64,000 nt of DNA from Reichenbachiella agariperforans. GTDB taxonomy: Bacteria > Bacteroidota > Bacteroidia > Cytophagales > Cyclobacteriaceae. Position numbers and translations under genes: made by a program. Below, piece by piece: positions 1 to 10,154 of this stretch (its first letter is position 1; every line of letters begins with the position of its first letter). The notes below the pieces were generated by a model. The model saw nothing but the letters and a program-made list of their open reading frames with translations. It had not been told where the DNA came from and ran no database searches. The stretch lies in assembly GCF_900142205.1 (NCBI RefSeq), contig NZ_FRAA01000006.1, positions 62,001 through 126,000 on the forward strand, given 5' to 3'.

Positions 1-47
1 AGGAGTTTCGATCGGTGAATATCCAGATCGACGAGTGCTATATTCAT
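1..47 (-). CDS. GlmU-family sugar nucleotidyltransferase, N-terminus only (partial)
   Basis: An ATG on the minus strand at 47 opens a frame that runs off the left edge after 15 codons: MNIALVDLDIHRSKL. Bacteroidota GlmU-like nucleotidyltransferases begin in this style (MNI-L-D plus a short basic helix leading to LLPLTFTRP), and this gene often sits next to the type B L31 gene, as it would here. The visible part is too short to prove the family, so the call rests on the opening residues plus the neighbour. Transcription would follow rpmE2 on the same strand, with a 70-bp gap that shows no terminator. Confidence 0.45.
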   Translation of the reverse strand, partial: MNIALVDLDIHRSKL

Positions 48-117
48 AGGGGTAAAAATAAAAAAGTCTCCAAGAACTAAATCTTGAAGACCCCGATATT
101 TTGAATGCAAAAAGGGA

Positions 118-363
118 TTATTTCTTTTTGTATCTTTTGTTGAATTTCTCAACTCTACCAGCAGTATCCACGAATAGTTTCTTGCCTGTGTAGAATGGGT
201 GTGAAGCAGAGCTAACTTCTATTTTAACTACTGGGTATTCTTTACCATCTTCCCACTCGATTGTTTCGCTTGAGTTCATAGTAGACTTAGTCATAAACTT
301 GAAGTCACTAGATGTGTCAAAGAAGATCACATCTCTGTACTCTGGATGAATGTCTTTTTTCAT
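118..363 (-). CDS. rpmE2: 50S ribosomal protein L31, type B (zinc-free form)
   Basis: This 81-residue protein is a component of the large ribosomal subunit. It matches the type B L31 pattern: it starts [12 protein letters not shown], has the [11 protein letters not shown] segment in the second half and ends in a basic RYKKK tail. The CxxC zinc-binding pairs of type A L31 are absent; there is no cysteine at all. In bacteria with both forms, the zinc-free paralogue is often induced under zinc limitation; no Zur site was identified here. It is followed on the same strand by the partial nucleotidyltransferase, and a 270-bp AT-rich region separates it from the divergent Wzi-like gene. Confidence 0.95.
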   Translation of the reverse strand: MKKDIHPEYRDVIFFDTSSDFKFMTKSTMNSSETIEWEDGKEYPVVKIEVSSASHPFYTGKKLFVDTAGRVEKFNKRYKKK

Positions 364-634
364 TTTATTATAGTTTTAATTGCGCTCATGGTTTTTGCCA
401 TGAATTTGATTTTTCGTTTTTCCAGTTCCTTTCTAAGAAAAGGATGGCAAAATTATGCATAGAGCATTGAAAAACAAACATGTTTTCTCAAATACTTTTC
501 TGTCTATCAGGCTTTTATTGATCATAAGCCTAAGTGGTTGACTTAGAAACGACTCCATGTAGAATAGGTCATTTGGTTTGGATCTTGTCATGACAGGAAT
601 TAATCCCTATCATTGTTTCTTAAATTTTTGGTCT

Positions 635-2305
635 ATGATGAGAAGTGTTTTGTTGCTAGGGATCGTGGTGGGTATGTGGAGTACAGTCTTGGGACAAAGT
701 GTCTATGCGCCGTTGAATCAGGATTATTACCACTTGATAGATCGTGAAGAGGTGCTCAACAAGACCGTCAGTCCTAGTCTCCATACGAGCTACAAGCCCT
801 ATCGCCGGGTAGATATCGTCACGCATATCGATAGCCTGTCGACCAATGAAAACAACCAACATTACTTACTCAATGATAACTGGGAGTTTGTGAGTGAGGG
901 GGAGGTTTATGCTGCGAGCAAAAAACCTTTTTTAAAATGGTTTTATAGAACCAAACCAGACTTTTTGCATGTTAATCAAGAGTCCTTCCAGTTGAAGGTT
1001 AGCCCAGTACTGTACCTCGGGCTGGGGATCGATGACAATGCTGGTGCGAGACCTTTCACTAACACACGGGGGGTGGAACTACGCGGGAGCATTGATGATA
1101 AGGTGGGTTTCTACTCATACGTGGGCGAGAATCAGGCCTTGTTTCCGCAGTATGTGCAGGACTATACGAGTACCTACGGAGTGGTGCCCAACGAGGCTTT
1201 TTGGAAGAAGTTTGGAGAGGATGGAGCGGTCGATTTTTTCACAGCAAGAGGATATTTTACCTTTCAGGCGACCAAGCACATCGGGATACAATTCGGTCAT
1301 GACAAGAATTTTATTGGCAATGGGTATCGATCGATGTTGTTGTCGGACTTTAGTGCGCCGAGTACTTTCCTAAAAATACAGACCAAAGTATGGAGATTGC
1401 AGTACACCAATTTATTTACAGAACTAGTGGCTGATGCACCATATACGACTTTTGGTTCTAATGGGACAGAGGTGTTTCCGAAGAAGTTTATGACAGCCCA
1501 TCATTTGAGTTTCAATGTAACGGACAATTTTAATGTGGGAGTCTTCGAAGCGATCATTTTTCATCGTGGAGACAGTACGAGCTCCGCGTTTGAGTGGAAC
1601 TACCTGAACCCAATTATTTTTTATCGCTCGATCGAGCAATTTACAGGGAGTCCAGACAATGCACTTTTTGGGTTGGACTTCAAATGGAACATTGTCAAAA
1701 GTGTACAGCTTTATGGTCAGGGTCTCCTAGACGAACTGGTGGTGAGTGAGCTAAAAGCAGGCAATGGGTGGTGGGGCAATAAATACTCGCTTCAGCTTGG
1801 GGGGAAATACTACAATGTATTGGGTGTGAAAAATCTGGATCTACAGGCGGAGTATAATCTCTCAAGGCCATTTACCTATTCGCACGAATCGATATTTACC
1901 AACTATGCGCATTATCGTCAGCCGCTAGCCCACCCGTTAGGAGCGAATTTCAAGGAGCTGGTTTTGATCGCACGCTATCAGCCTATCAAATATCTATTTT
2001 TGACTGCCAAGGCGATAGCTTCGGACTATGGTACAGACCCGATTGGGCAAGATTTCGGAGGGGACGTGCTCAAGGACTACAATGAGCGTTCTGGTGATTA
2101 TAACTATGATATAGGAGGTGGGGTTGGTAATCAAGTACTCTATATAGATCTCCTGGCTAGCTACATGTTGCGCCACAATTTGTTCATCGATTTGCGTCAT
2201 ATTTATCGAAATCAAGATAGTGACGATATGTCTTTGGATCAAACAACCCATTTCACCTCGATAGCCATTCGACTAAACATAGCAGCGAGAGACCATAGTT
2301 TCTAA
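635..2305 (+). CDS. Capsule assembly Wzi-like outer-membrane beta-barrel protein
   Basis: A 556-residue predicted outer-membrane barrel. The reading frame is open from 578, but ATGATG at 635/638 is preferred because a clean signal peptide follows at once (MMRSVLLLG..., cleavage after VLGQ). The mature part is rich in alternating aromatic and polar strands, with segments such as GYFTFQATKHIGIQFGHD and NFIGNGYRSMLLSDFSAPS that are typical of the Wzi/Caps_assemb_Wzi family of Bacteroidota. In enterobacteria Wzi helps anchor capsule at the cell surface. No capsule genes are adjacent, so the local role is unknown. The C-terminus is strand-like and ends in a basic/aromatic segment. The family call comes from pattern recognition, not a search. 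Confidence 0.6.
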   Translation: MMRSVLLLGIVVGMWSTVLGQSVYAPLNQDYYHLIDREEVLNKTVSPSLHTSYKPYRRVDIVTHIDSLSTNENNQHYLLNDNWEFVSEGEVYAASKKPFLKWFYRTKPDFLHVNQESFQLKVSPVLYLGLGIDDNAGARPFTNTRGVELRGSIDDKVGFYSYVGENQALFPQYVQDYTSTYGVVPNEAFWKKFGEDGAVDFFTARGYFTFQATKHIGIQFGHDKNFIGNGYRSMLLSDFSAPSTFLKIQTKVWRLQYTNLFTELVADAPYTTFGSNGTEVFPKKFMTAHHLSFNVTDNFNVGVFEAIIFHRGDSTSSAFEWNYLNPIIFYRSIEQFTGSPDNALFGLDFKWNIVKSVQLYGQGLLDELVVSELKAGNGWWGNKYSLQLGGKYYNVLGVKNLDLQAEYNLSRPFTYSHESIFTNYAHYRQPLAHPLGANFKELVLIARYQPIKYLFLTAKAIASDYGTDPIGQDFGGDVLKDYNERSGDYNYDIGGGVGNQVLYIDLLASYMLRHNLFIDLRHIYRNQDSDDMSLDQTTHFTSIAIRLNIAARDHSF

Positions 2306-2418
2306 TTGCAGGGCGATAGTGTGTTGTTTTAACCCTCCTTCGTGTTCTGCTACGGTAGACGAGTTTCCGACCTTTTCAGTGCAGAGTCGCTTGGTGAACT
2401 TATTTTTTTGATCAAAAA

Positions 2419-2442
2419 AGCCACGAGGAAATCCCCGTGGCT
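2419..2442 (-). terminator. Rho-independent terminator of the 2468-4009 gene
   Basis: Inverted arms AGCCACG (2419-2425) and CGTGGCT (2436-2442), with further GG/CC pairing inside, are followed on the minus strand by a run of six T (plus-strand AAAAAA at 2414-2419). It lies 26 bp beyond the stop of the minus-strand gene. Confidence 0.8.
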
Positions 2443-2467
2443 CAATGTTTTTGTTTTGAAAAACAAC

Positions 2468-4009
2468 CTACTTACTATCTGCAGTTTCTTTTACTACTTC
2501 GAGGAAGGGACGGCCAGAGATTTTACTTTCTAACCAGCTCATGATGTCAAAGTACAGCAAAGGCTTTGATTCGAACTTGTCTTCTCTCAGCGGCTCTAGG
2601 CTCAGCCTTAAGTTTTTCAGTTCACCTTTTAGGTCTAGAGGCATAATGTCCTCCGATCTTTTAATGAACTGCAAGATGATGTGGTGGAACTTACCTAGAA
2701 TATTGCGCTGTCTGAGGTAGACGAAGGCACGCTTTCTGATTTTCTCCAGCTTTTTGTAATCACGCATTTCGTAGAGAGCGATCACATATATAATGTAAGA
2801 GAAGCTTTTTAGGTCTTCGCGCAAGTGTTCGTCATGATCCTTTAGAATTCTATCCAGATAGCTGATACACTTGTCATATTCCTGAAGACCAAAGTACAGT
2901 ATCGCTGATTTATAGAAGATCACCAGCTGGTTGTTTCTATCTATGTAGTCCATGCTGTCCTCAATCTTGTGCAGGTATCTACCTAGACTATGCTCGTACT
3001 TTTTGAATTCCCCTTCCATGAAACACTTGTTCAGCGTCTGGATGGTGAGACATCTTAGGAGTAGTTGTTTGCTATTCGAGTCGATGGCTTTCATGTACAG
3101 CTTTTCAAATTCAATTAGCTCTTCATAGTACATGTTGAATCTGTCTCGGTCGTTGATTCGGAACAGTGACTGCAGCAGCCTGTTGAGTCCTCTCAGGAAC
3201 TCGGCATGGCGTAGGTGTGTCAAATTGTTCTCTTTGAAAATACTGACCCATATCTCGGTGTACTTGACACAAGAATCAAAATCTTGAATCAAATAGGAGT
3301 ACCAGTAGTAGGCGCGACACATATTATACTGTTCGCTAAACGAAAGGTGTGCTTTGTCGTATTCTGGCAAACTGGAGTAAAACAGCTTGTTGATTTTTTC
3401 GAGCTCATCTTCACTTCTGGCCATCCCTCCTTTGAGGAATTGTGCCTTCATGCGGAGCGCCACTGAGAAGAATGACTGGGCGACATTGATCTTGTTGAGG
3501 ATGCTCTTGGTCTCTCGGTCTAGACGCAGTGTGGTCGTGGTGTCTAGGGTTAGCATTTGTTGGTTTTCTATGTTCTTTTCATAGTTAAGCAGAGCCAGTT
3601 TGAAAATATTTTTTTTGTAGTTGTTGGCCGTTAATTTGATCTTGTTGAGCAGCTTCATACTCTCATCATAAAGCCCTTTTTTGTACAATAAACGCACATA
3701 ATCAAGGTTTTCACGGAGCTGAATGTCTACGTCAGATTTCAGGTGACTGATCCGTAGGACGAGTAGTACTTGTTTGTACAGGTGAGATTTGAGATTAGCC
3801 AGTTGTGCTTTGCTAATATTTGACATCTTCTTGATGATGATTTTTTCATCGTATTCATCTAATTTGTCAAGGATATCAAAGAGCGTAATGAACTTGACAT
3901 CTGCCTCATCATTGATCCGGCTGACATAAAGCTTGAAACTTCGCTTTTCAGACTTGGTCAGGGACTTTATGAGGTGGAAGAGTGGCTGTGCGCTAGAAAT
4001 TTTGGACAT
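2468..4009 (-). CDS. Uncharacterised helical-repeat (TPR-like) cytoplasmic protein
   Basis: A 513-residue, strongly helical and basic protein with no signal peptide or membrane segment. It begins MSKISSAQPLFHLIKSLTKSEKR, and the KSLTKSEKRxFK opening is one I associate with a family of Bacteroidota proteins of unknown function. Repeated 30-40 residue helical pairs (for example around LYKKGLYDESMKLLNKI and YFGLQEYDKCISYLDRI) look like degenerate TPRs, suggesting a scaffold or protein-binding role. It is divergent from gltB with a 218-bp AT-rich spacer and has its own terminator, so it forms a single-gene unit. No function can be assigned. Confidence 0.75.
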   Translation of the reverse strand: MSKISSAQPLFHLIKSLTKSEKRSFKLYVSRINDEADVKFITLFDILDKLDEYDEKIIIKKMSNISKAQLANLKSHLYKQVLLVLRISHLKSDVDIQLRENLDYVRLLYKKGLYDESMKLLNKIKLTANNYKKNIFKLALLNYEKNIENQQMLTLDTTTTLRLDRETKSILNKINVAQSFFSVALRMKAQFLKGGMARSEDELEKINKLFYSSLPEYDKAHLSFSEQYNMCRAYYWYSYLIQDFDSCVKYTEIWVSIFKENNLTHLRHAEFLRGLNRLLQSLFRINDRDRFNMYYEELIEFEKLYMKAIDSNSKQLLLRCLTIQTLNKCFMEGEFKKYEHSLGRYLHKIEDSMDYIDRNNQLVIFYKSAILYFGLQEYDKCISYLDRILKDHDEHLREDLKSFSYIIYVIALYEMRDYKKLEKIRKRAFVYLRQRNILGKFHHIILQFIKRSEDIMPLDLKGELKNLRLSLEPLREDKFESKPLLYFDIMSWLESKISGRPFLEVVKETADSK

Positions 4010-4157
4010 GATATTAATGGTGCTATTTTTATTGGTTTAATAAATTGAAAATCAGAAAGTTAAATGATTTTTGGGGTGTTTTGGGAATGTTATGTTATTG
4101 CTAATCTATTAAAATATTTGAAAATTAAAAATTTAGATTTGTAAACTCGAAAATGAT

Positions 4158-4208
4158 CTGTGCTGACCGACAACTCTCAATTTAGGAGAGATCTACATCA
4201 AGGCACAG
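4158..4208 (+). promoter_or_regulatory. Structured leader upstream of gltB
   Basis: Just upstream of gltB an outer stem CTGTGC (4158-4163) / GCACAG (4203-4208) encloses an inner stem CTCTC (4174-4178) / GAGAG (4186-4190) with a 7-nt loop. The arrangement looks like a two-stem RNA leader ending about 25 nt before the start codon. There is no T-run, so it is not an ordinary terminator. It may be a control element or chance; no known riboswitch was recognised. Confidence 0.3.
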
Positions 4209-4233
4209 CGAAAGCAACATTTATTTATTGGAT

Positions 4234-7200
4234 ATGTCTATGAAGCAAACTATAAAAAATACAGGATTGTACTCTCCGGAGTTTGAGAGGGATTCTTGCG
4301 GGATTGGATTTATTGCTCAGATTAAAAATAAGCCTTCCCATAAGATCGTGTCAGACGGTCTGATCATGCTTGAGAAAATGGAACACCGAGGGGGTGTAGC
4401 TGCCGATGGTGAAACTGGCGATGGGGCTGGTATCATGACCCAGGTTCCTTATGCGTTTTTCGAAGCAGTAGCCAAAGAAGAGAAGATAACGCTTCCTAAA
4501 AAAGAGCAATATGGTGTGGGCGTTCTGTTCGTGCCTAAAAATCTAGAAGAAGAACAAGGTCATCTGGATATCGTCTCTCAGGCGATCGAGGAATTAGGGT
4601 TCGACAACCTATGGTTGAGAAAAGTACCCGTCAATGATAAGAAGTTAGGTAAGATTGCCAAGCAATCTGAACCGACGATTTACCACGTTTTTGTCAAAAA
4701 GGATAATCTAAAAGGACTTGATCTGAACCGATCACTGTATGTCCTCAGAAAATCGATCGAGCACAAAGTGAAAAGCGTTTACCCAGTGAGCGATTTTTAT
4801 ATGCCATCATTTTCGTCAACGACCATTATCTTCAAAGGAGAGTTGAGAACTTGGCAGATCCCTGAGTTCTACACGGATCTGAGAGATGATAGATACAAAT
4901 CAGCCATTGCACTGGTTCACTCTAGATTCTCTACCAATACATTCCCAGAGTGGAGATTGGCACAGCCGTTTAGGTTCCTCGCGCACAATGGAGAGATCAA
5001 CACGATCAAAGGTAACATCAACAAGATGTCCGCTCGTGAGGCACTATTGACCTCTACGAACTTTACCGATCAGGAGCTGGAGGTATTGTCTCCTATTTGT
5101 AATGGTAGATTCTCTGATTCGGCGAACCTAGATGCCATCCTAGAGTTGATGGTGATGGGGGGTACCAATATCCAGCACGCTATGGCGATGCTCGTGCCAG
5201 AGGCATGGCAAGAGGAGACCGTGATCAGCCCAGAGAAAAAAGCATTTTACGAATTCCACTCGACGATCTTTGAGCCATGGGATGGTCCTGCTTCACTCGT
5301 GTACACGGATGGTTATACGATAGGAGCCTCTTTGGATAGAAATGGACTGAGACCTTCGCGTATCGTATTCACCAAAGATGATAGACTCGTACTCAGTTCT
5401 GAAGTAGGAGTGGTAGATATCGCACCAGAGAACGTAGCAAAGAACGAAAGACTAGGGCCAGGAGAAATGGTCATGGTGGATCTCCAATCAGGAAAGATTT
5501 CTTACAACAAGGAAATAAAAGAGTTTTTGGCGAATGCCCAGCCGTATCAAGAATGGGTAGATAAGAACCTCGTGAGAATCAACGAGCAGGTGAAGACACA
5601 GACATTTGCACGTGAACTCAAAGAAGATGAGCTGACGCAAAAGCAAATCGCTTTCGGGTTTACCAACGAAGACGTGAAGTTCATCCTAGAGCCTATGCTG
5701 AAGGTCGGTACTGAGCCGCTCGGTTCGATGGGTAACGATACCGCGTTAGCAGTGTTTAGAGAACATAGTACGCACATCAGTCAGTACGTCAAACAGTTGT
5801 TTGCTCAGGTATCTAACCCTGCGATCGATCCGATCAGAGAGAAAGCGGTGATGTCGTTGGTTAACTACCTCGGCACTTCGTACAACGTACTAGACCATAT
5901 CCCAGAGCACGCACACAAATTGAGAATAGAAAGCCCGATGCTTTCGACCGCTGAGTTTGAGTACATCAAAAATATAAACCTAGAGGGGTTCAAGTCTGTC
6001 GTCGTTGATTCGACCTACGATAGCAGCCAAAAGAACCTAAAACAAGCACTCGAAGACTTATCAGCCGAGGTAGAAGCGCAGATCAATGAGGGAGCAAGTA
6101 TCGTCATCATCTCTAACAGAGCAGTTGCCGCAGACAAGGTAAGAATACCTTCTTTGCTAGCGACTGGTGCGGTGCACAATCACTTGTTAGGCACGAAGCA
6201 AAGAGCAAAAGCGAGTTTGGTCATCGAAGGAGGTGATATCATCGAGACGCATCACTTTGCCACCTTGACTGGTTTTGGAGCTACAGCGATTTATCCGTTT
6301 ATGGCGATCGAGACGATGCTTAGCGAAGGAGATACTTTAGGTGAGTCAGATCCTGCCAAATTGTTTGAGCAGTACAGAAAAGCAGTAGGCTATGGATTGA
6401 GAAAAATCCTTTCCAAGATGGGTATCTCTACGATACAGTCTTATGAATCTGCACAGATTTTCGAAATCCTAGGCTTGGATATTGAGGTGTCTGATATGTG
6501 TTTCAGAGGGACTCCTTCTAGAATCTCAGGAAAGGGATTCGAGCAATTGGAAAAAGAGATTCTCGAGGATCACAACATAGCATTCAAATCAGTCAACGAA
6601 TCTCCAGCACTCAGCACGGGAGGGTTGTACCAGTGGAAAAGAGATGGCGTACGTCACCTTTTCTCTCCAGAGGTCATCCATGCGCTACAGAAGTCCACGA
6701 GACTCGGCGACTATGAGCTGTTCAAGACCTATCAAAAGGAAGTGGACAACCAAGCGAAGCGCAACATCACGCTGCGTAGTATGTTCAACTTCAACTCGAA
6801 GGGAGCCATCAACATAGACGAAGTAGAGCCGATAGAGAATATTTTGCCACGATTTGCGACAGGAGCGATGTCTTTCGGGTCGATCTCTGAGGAGGCACAT
6901 ACGACAATCGCCAAGGCGATGAATAAGATTGGTGCAAAATCTAACAGTGGAGAAGGTGGAGAGGATGCCATTCGATACGAGCCAAACCCAGACGGTACCT
7001 TGTCTAGGTCAGCGATCAAGCAGGTCGCTTCGGGACGATTCGGTGTGACAGCCCACTACCTAGTCAACGCAGACGAAATACAAATTAAAGTTGCGCAAGG
7101 AGCGAAACCAGGAGAGGGTGGACAGCTGCCGGGCAAGAAAGTCGATGAGACCATCGGTCGTATCAGACACAGTACACCAGGTGTATCCTTGATCTCACCG

Positions 7201-8736
7201 CCTCCTCACCACGATATTTACTCTATCGAGGATTTGGCGCAGTTGATTTATGATTTGAAGAACACCAACCAGCAGGCAGACATCAACGTCAAGTTGGTTT
7301 CTGAATCTGGTGTAGGGACGATTGCAGCAGGTGTGGCCAAAGCAAAGGCAGACAATATCCTCATCGCTGGACACGATGGCGGTACAGGAGCATCACCGAT
7401 CAGTTCGGTACACCATGCGGGCATTCCTTGGGAGATTGGTCTAGCGGAGACGCACCAGACTCTGGAAAAGAACGGCCTCAGAAAGAAAGTGAAGCTACAG
7501 ACAGATGGTCAGTTGAGATCAGCACGTGATTTGGCCATTGCGGCTATCCTCGGTGCAGAGGAGTGGGGTATCTCTACTGCAGTACTCGTCGTAGAGGGCT
7601 GTATCATGATGAGAAAATGTCACTTGAACACTTGCCCAGTGGGAGTCGCGACGCAGAACCCTGCTTTGAGACAATTGTTCTCAGGTCAAGTCGATCACAT
7701 TGTCAATTTCTTCCAGTTCTTGGCGCAGGGACTCAGAGAGGTGATGGCAGAGTTGGGTGTCAAATCAGTGGATGAACTGATCGGACGTACGGATTTGTTG
7801 ACTTTCGATCGTTCGTTGGCAGCAGAGCATGCGGGCAACATCGATTTGGAAGCCTTGCTTCAGAATCCATTCCACTCAGCAGAAGATGGCCTGTCTTGCA
7901 AAACAGAAAACCAAGATCACGAATTGGATATCGTGATTGACAATACACTGATCAAAGATGCTGCACCAGCCTTGGACAACAAGGAGAAGGTGAAACTAGA
8001 GTATCCGATCAACAACCAAAACAGAACGACAGGTGCAATGCTATCAGGCCAATTGGCTCGTCTGCATGGACCCAACGGACTGGCAGAAGATACCATCAAG
8101 GTGAAGTTCGTCGGATCGGCAGGACAGAGTTTTGGTGCTTTCCTCGCACACGGGATTACCTTCAACCTCGAAGGGGAAGCCAATGACTATGTAGGAAAAG
8201 GTCTGTCAGGTGGACGAATCATCGTCTCACCAAATAAGAAGTCTGATCTCGTGGCAGCAGACAACATCATCGTGGGTAACGTGAACCTATACGGAGCGAC
8301 CTCTGGCGAACTCTATGCCAACGGTAAGGCCGGAGAAAGATTCGCTGTGAGAAACTCAGGCGCTACAGCCATCACCGAAGGGCTCGGAGATCACGGGTGT
8401 GAGTACATGACTGGTGGTCGTGTGATCGTACTCGGTGAGACGGGCAAAAACTTCGCTGCAGGTATGAGTGGAGGGATCGCTTACATCTATGTAGACAATT
8501 TTGACTTTGCGTCAAGATGCAACATGGAGATGGTGGAGCTAGAAACGCCAAGTGCGGAGGATTTTGATTTCATCCATGAGATGATCAACAAGCACCAGAG
8601 ATTTACAGACAGCAAAGTAGCCTTTGGACTACTGGACAACTGGGAATCAGCCAAAGGCAAATTTGTCAAGGTGATCCCGACAGAGTACAAAGCAGTACTA
8701 GAGAAACAAAAGTTAGCTAAAAAAGAGATCGCATAA
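4234..8736 (+). CDS. gltB: Glutamate synthase (GOGAT) large subunit
   Basis: Converts 2-oxoglutarate plus glutamine to two glutamates, with ammonia tunnelled from an N-terminal amidotransferase. The 1500-residue length is normal. Reading from ATG 4234, Cys22 in ERDSCGIGF is the N-terminal nucleophile exposed by removal of a short propeptide; a TTG two codons upstream and an ATG at 4240 are alternative starts. The FMN/synthase region carries SGEGGED and the GHDGGTGASP loop. The [3Fe-4S] cluster motif is CIMMRKCHLNTCPVG, about residues 1125-1140. The C-terminal GXGXG beta-helix domain follows (GATSGELYANG, GLGDHGCEYMTGG). It forms an operon with gltD, which begins 2 bp after the stop. Upstream is a structured leader. 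Confidence 0.98.
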   Translation: MSMKQTIKNTGLYSPEFERDSCGIGFIAQIKNKPSHKIVSDGLIMLEKMEHRGGVAADGETGDGAGIMTQVPYAFFEAVAKEEKITLPKKEQYGVGVLFVPKNLEEEQGHLDIVSQAIEELGFDNLWLRKVPVNDKKLGKIAKQSEPTIYHVFVKKDNLKGLDLNRSLYVLRKSIEHKVKSVYPVSDFYMPSFSSTTIIFKGELRTWQIPEFYTDLRDDRYKSAIALVHSRFSTNTFPEWRLAQPFRFLAHNGEINTIKGNINKMSAREALLTSTNFTDQELEVLSPICNGRFSDSANLDAILELMVMGGTNIQHAMAMLVPEAWQEETVISPEKKAFYEFHSTIFEPWDGPASLVYTDGYTIGASLDRNGLRPSRIVFTKDDRLVLSSEVGVVDIAPENVAKNERLGPGEMVMVDLQSGKISYNKEIKEFLANAQPYQEWVDKNLVRINEQVKTQTFARELKEDELTQKQIAFGFTNEDVKFILEPMLKVGTEPLGSMGNDTALAVFREHSTHISQYVKQLFAQVSNPAIDPIREKAVMSLVNYLGTSYNVLDHIPEHAHKLRIESPMLSTAEFEYIKNINLEGFKSVVVDSTYDSSQKNLKQALEDLSAEVEAQINEGASIVIISNRAVAADKVRIPSLLATGAVHNHLLGTKQRAKASLVIEGGDIIETHHFATLTGFGATAIYPFMAIETMLSEGDTLGESDPAKLFEQYRKAVGYGLRKILSKMGISTIQSYESAQIFEILGLDIEVSDMCFRGTPSRISGKGFEQLEKEILEDHNIAFKSVNESPALSTGGLYQWKRDGVRHLFSPEVIHALQKSTRLGDYELFKTYQKEVDNQAKRNITLRSMFNFNSKGAINIDEVEPIENILPRFATGAMSFGSISEEAHTTIAKAMNKIGAKSNSGEGGEDAIRYEPNPDGTLSRSAIKQVASGRFGVTAHYLVNADEIQIKVAQGAKPGEGGQLPGKKVDETIGRIRHSTPGVSLISPPPHHDIYSIEDLAQLIYDLKNTNQQADINVKLVSESGVGTIAAGVAKAKADNILIAGHDGGTGASPISSVHHAGIPWEIGLAETHQTLEKNGLRKKVKLQTDGQLRSARDLAIAAILGAEEWGISTAVLVVEGCIMMRKCHLNTCPVGVATQNPALRQLFSGQVDHIVNFFQFLAQGLREVMAELGVKSVDELIGRTDLLTFDRSLAAEHAGNIDLEALLQNPFHSAEDGLSCKTENQDHELDIVIDNTLIKDAAPALDNKEKVKLEYPINNQNRTTGAMLSGQLARLHGPNGLAEDTIKVKFVGSAGQSFGAFLAHGITFNLEGEANDYVGKGLSGGRIIVSPNKKSDLVAADNIIVGNVNLYGATSGELYANGKAGERFAVRNSGATAITEGLGDHGCEYMTGGRVIVLGETGKNFAAGMSGGIAYIYVDNFDFASRCNMEMVELETPSAEDFDFIHEMINKHQRFTDSKVAFGLLDNWESAKGKFVKVIPTEYKAVLEKQKLAKKEIA

Positions 8737-8738
8737 GG

Positions 8739-10154
8739 ATGGGACAAGTAGACGGATTTTTGACATACGACCGACACGCATTGCAATACGAAGAGGTCGA
8801 CGAGAGAACGAAGCATTACAAGGAGTTTGTGAAGCCTGTCTCTGAGCAAGAGACCAACGAGCAAGCGGCCCGTTGTATGGATTGTGGTATTCCTTTTTGC
8901 CATAGCGGGTGTCCTTTAGGTAATAAAATTCCTGATTTCAACGATGCGGTGTACCGCAAGGACTTCAAGGAAGCTTGGGGGATTTTGAAAAGCACCAACA
9001 ACTTTCCAGAGTTTACAGGACGTATCTGTCCCGCTCCATGTGAGGGGTCATGTGTACTTGGGATCAACAAAGACCCTGTTAGTATCGAGCACATCGAGAA
9101 GACTATCGCAGAGGAGGCTTTTGCCAATGGCTGGGAAACACCACACGAGATTATGGTCAAGTCAGGAAAGTCTGTGGCCGTGATTGGTTCAGGACCTGCT
9201 GGATTGGCTGCTGCCGAGCAGTTGTGCAAGCAAGGCCATGACGTGACAGTGTTCGAGCGTGATACACAGCCTGGTGGATTGTTGAGGTTTGGTATTCCAG
9301 ATTTCAAATTGGACAAGAAAGTAGTCGAGAGACGTGTTGACCTGATGAAAGCCTCTGGTGTGAAGTTCGAGTGTGGTGTGGAGATTGGCAAAGACATAGA
9401 TGCCAAAGAGATCGAGGAGAAATTTGACGCAATCACGATCACGACGGGTAGTACGGTAGCGAGAGATCTACCGATACCTGGGAGAGAGCTAGAGGGGATT
9501 CATCTGGCGATGAAGTTCTTGAAGAATTCCAATAAAGTGGTGTCTGGTGAGGACGCGAAGATCGTATACGAGATGAATGCCAAAGATGCACATGTCATCG
9601 TGATCGGTGGCGGTGATACGGGCTCTGACTGTGTGGGTACGTCCATCAGACAAGGCGCACAAACAGTGACACAAATTGAGTTACTTGATAAGCCCTCTGA
9701 GAGCAGAGAAGCGACCAATCCTTGGCCAGAGTGGCCTTTGGTACTCAGAACATCGACTTCTCAGAAGGAAGGTGCGGAGCGAAACTGGTCTATCCTCACC
9801 AAGGAGTTTATCGGAAACGAGCAAGGACAGGTCACAGGACTTAAAGTCGTAGACGTAGAATGGACGGACAAGTCTAAGTTCCAGTTCAACGAAGTGGCTG
9901 GCTCGGAGCGTATCCTACCATGTGATAGAGCATATCTAGCGATCGGGTTTATGCACCCGCAGAAAGAGGGCTTGCTGGAGCAACTCGGTATCGAGACCAA
10001 TGAGCGAGGCAATATCAAAGACGAAATGTACCGAACGAATAAGGAAAATATCTTTGCAGCAGGAGACTGTCGTAGAGGGCAATCGCTCGTCGTATGGGCG
10101 ATCAGCGAAGGCCGAAAGGCTGCCTATTCGGTCAACAAATATTTGATGGCTTAA
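8739..10154 (+). CDS. gltD: Glutamate synthase small subunit
   Basis: A 471-residue partner of GltB that passes electrons from NADPH to the large subunit. The N-terminal Fe-S domain has the two cysteine clusters CMDCGIPFCHSGCP and CPAPCEGSC that bind two [4Fe-4S] centres. An FAD-binding GSGPAGLAAAE motif follows near residue 150, then an NADPH-binding GGGDTGSDCVG near residue 290, and a C-terminal AAGDCRRGQSLVVWAI flavin motif. It is the last gene of the gltBD operon, with a 30-bp palindromic terminator about 190 bp downstream. With the ammonium channel at 38.7-41.0 kb it forms the ammonium-assimilation side of the window. Confidence 0.97.
   Translation: MGQVDGFLTYDRHALQYEEVDERTKHYKEFVKPVSEQETNEQAARCMDCGIPFCHSGCPLGNKIPDFNDAVYRKDFKEAWGILKSTNNFPEFTGRICPAPCEGSCVLGINKDPVSIEHIEKTIAEEAFANGWETPHEIMVKSGKSVAVIGSGPAGLAAAEQLCKQGHDVTVFERDTQPGGLLRFGIPDFKLDKKVVERRVDLMKASGVKFECGVEIGKDIDAKEIEEKFDAITITTGSTVARDLPIPGRELEGIHLAMKFLKNSNKVVSGEDAKIVYEMNAKDAHVIVIGGGDTGSDCVGTSIRQGAQTVTQIELLDKPSESREATNPWPEWPLVLRTSTSQKEGAERNWSILTKEFIGNEQGQVTGLKVVDVEWTDKSKFQFNEVAGSERILPCDRAYLAIGFMHPQKEGLLEQLGIETNERGNIKDEMYRTNKENIFAAGDCRRGQSLVVWAISEGRKAAYSVNKYLMA

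Noticed and set aside
1032-1373. A 113-codon frame inside the Wzi-like gene
   Set aside because: It overlaps the clearly coding barrel gene in another frame, has no recognisable protein features and is rich in unlikely residues.
8816-9442. A 208-codon minus-strand frame inside gltD
   Set aside because: It is the antisense shadow of gltD, which has complete GltD motifs in the forward frame.
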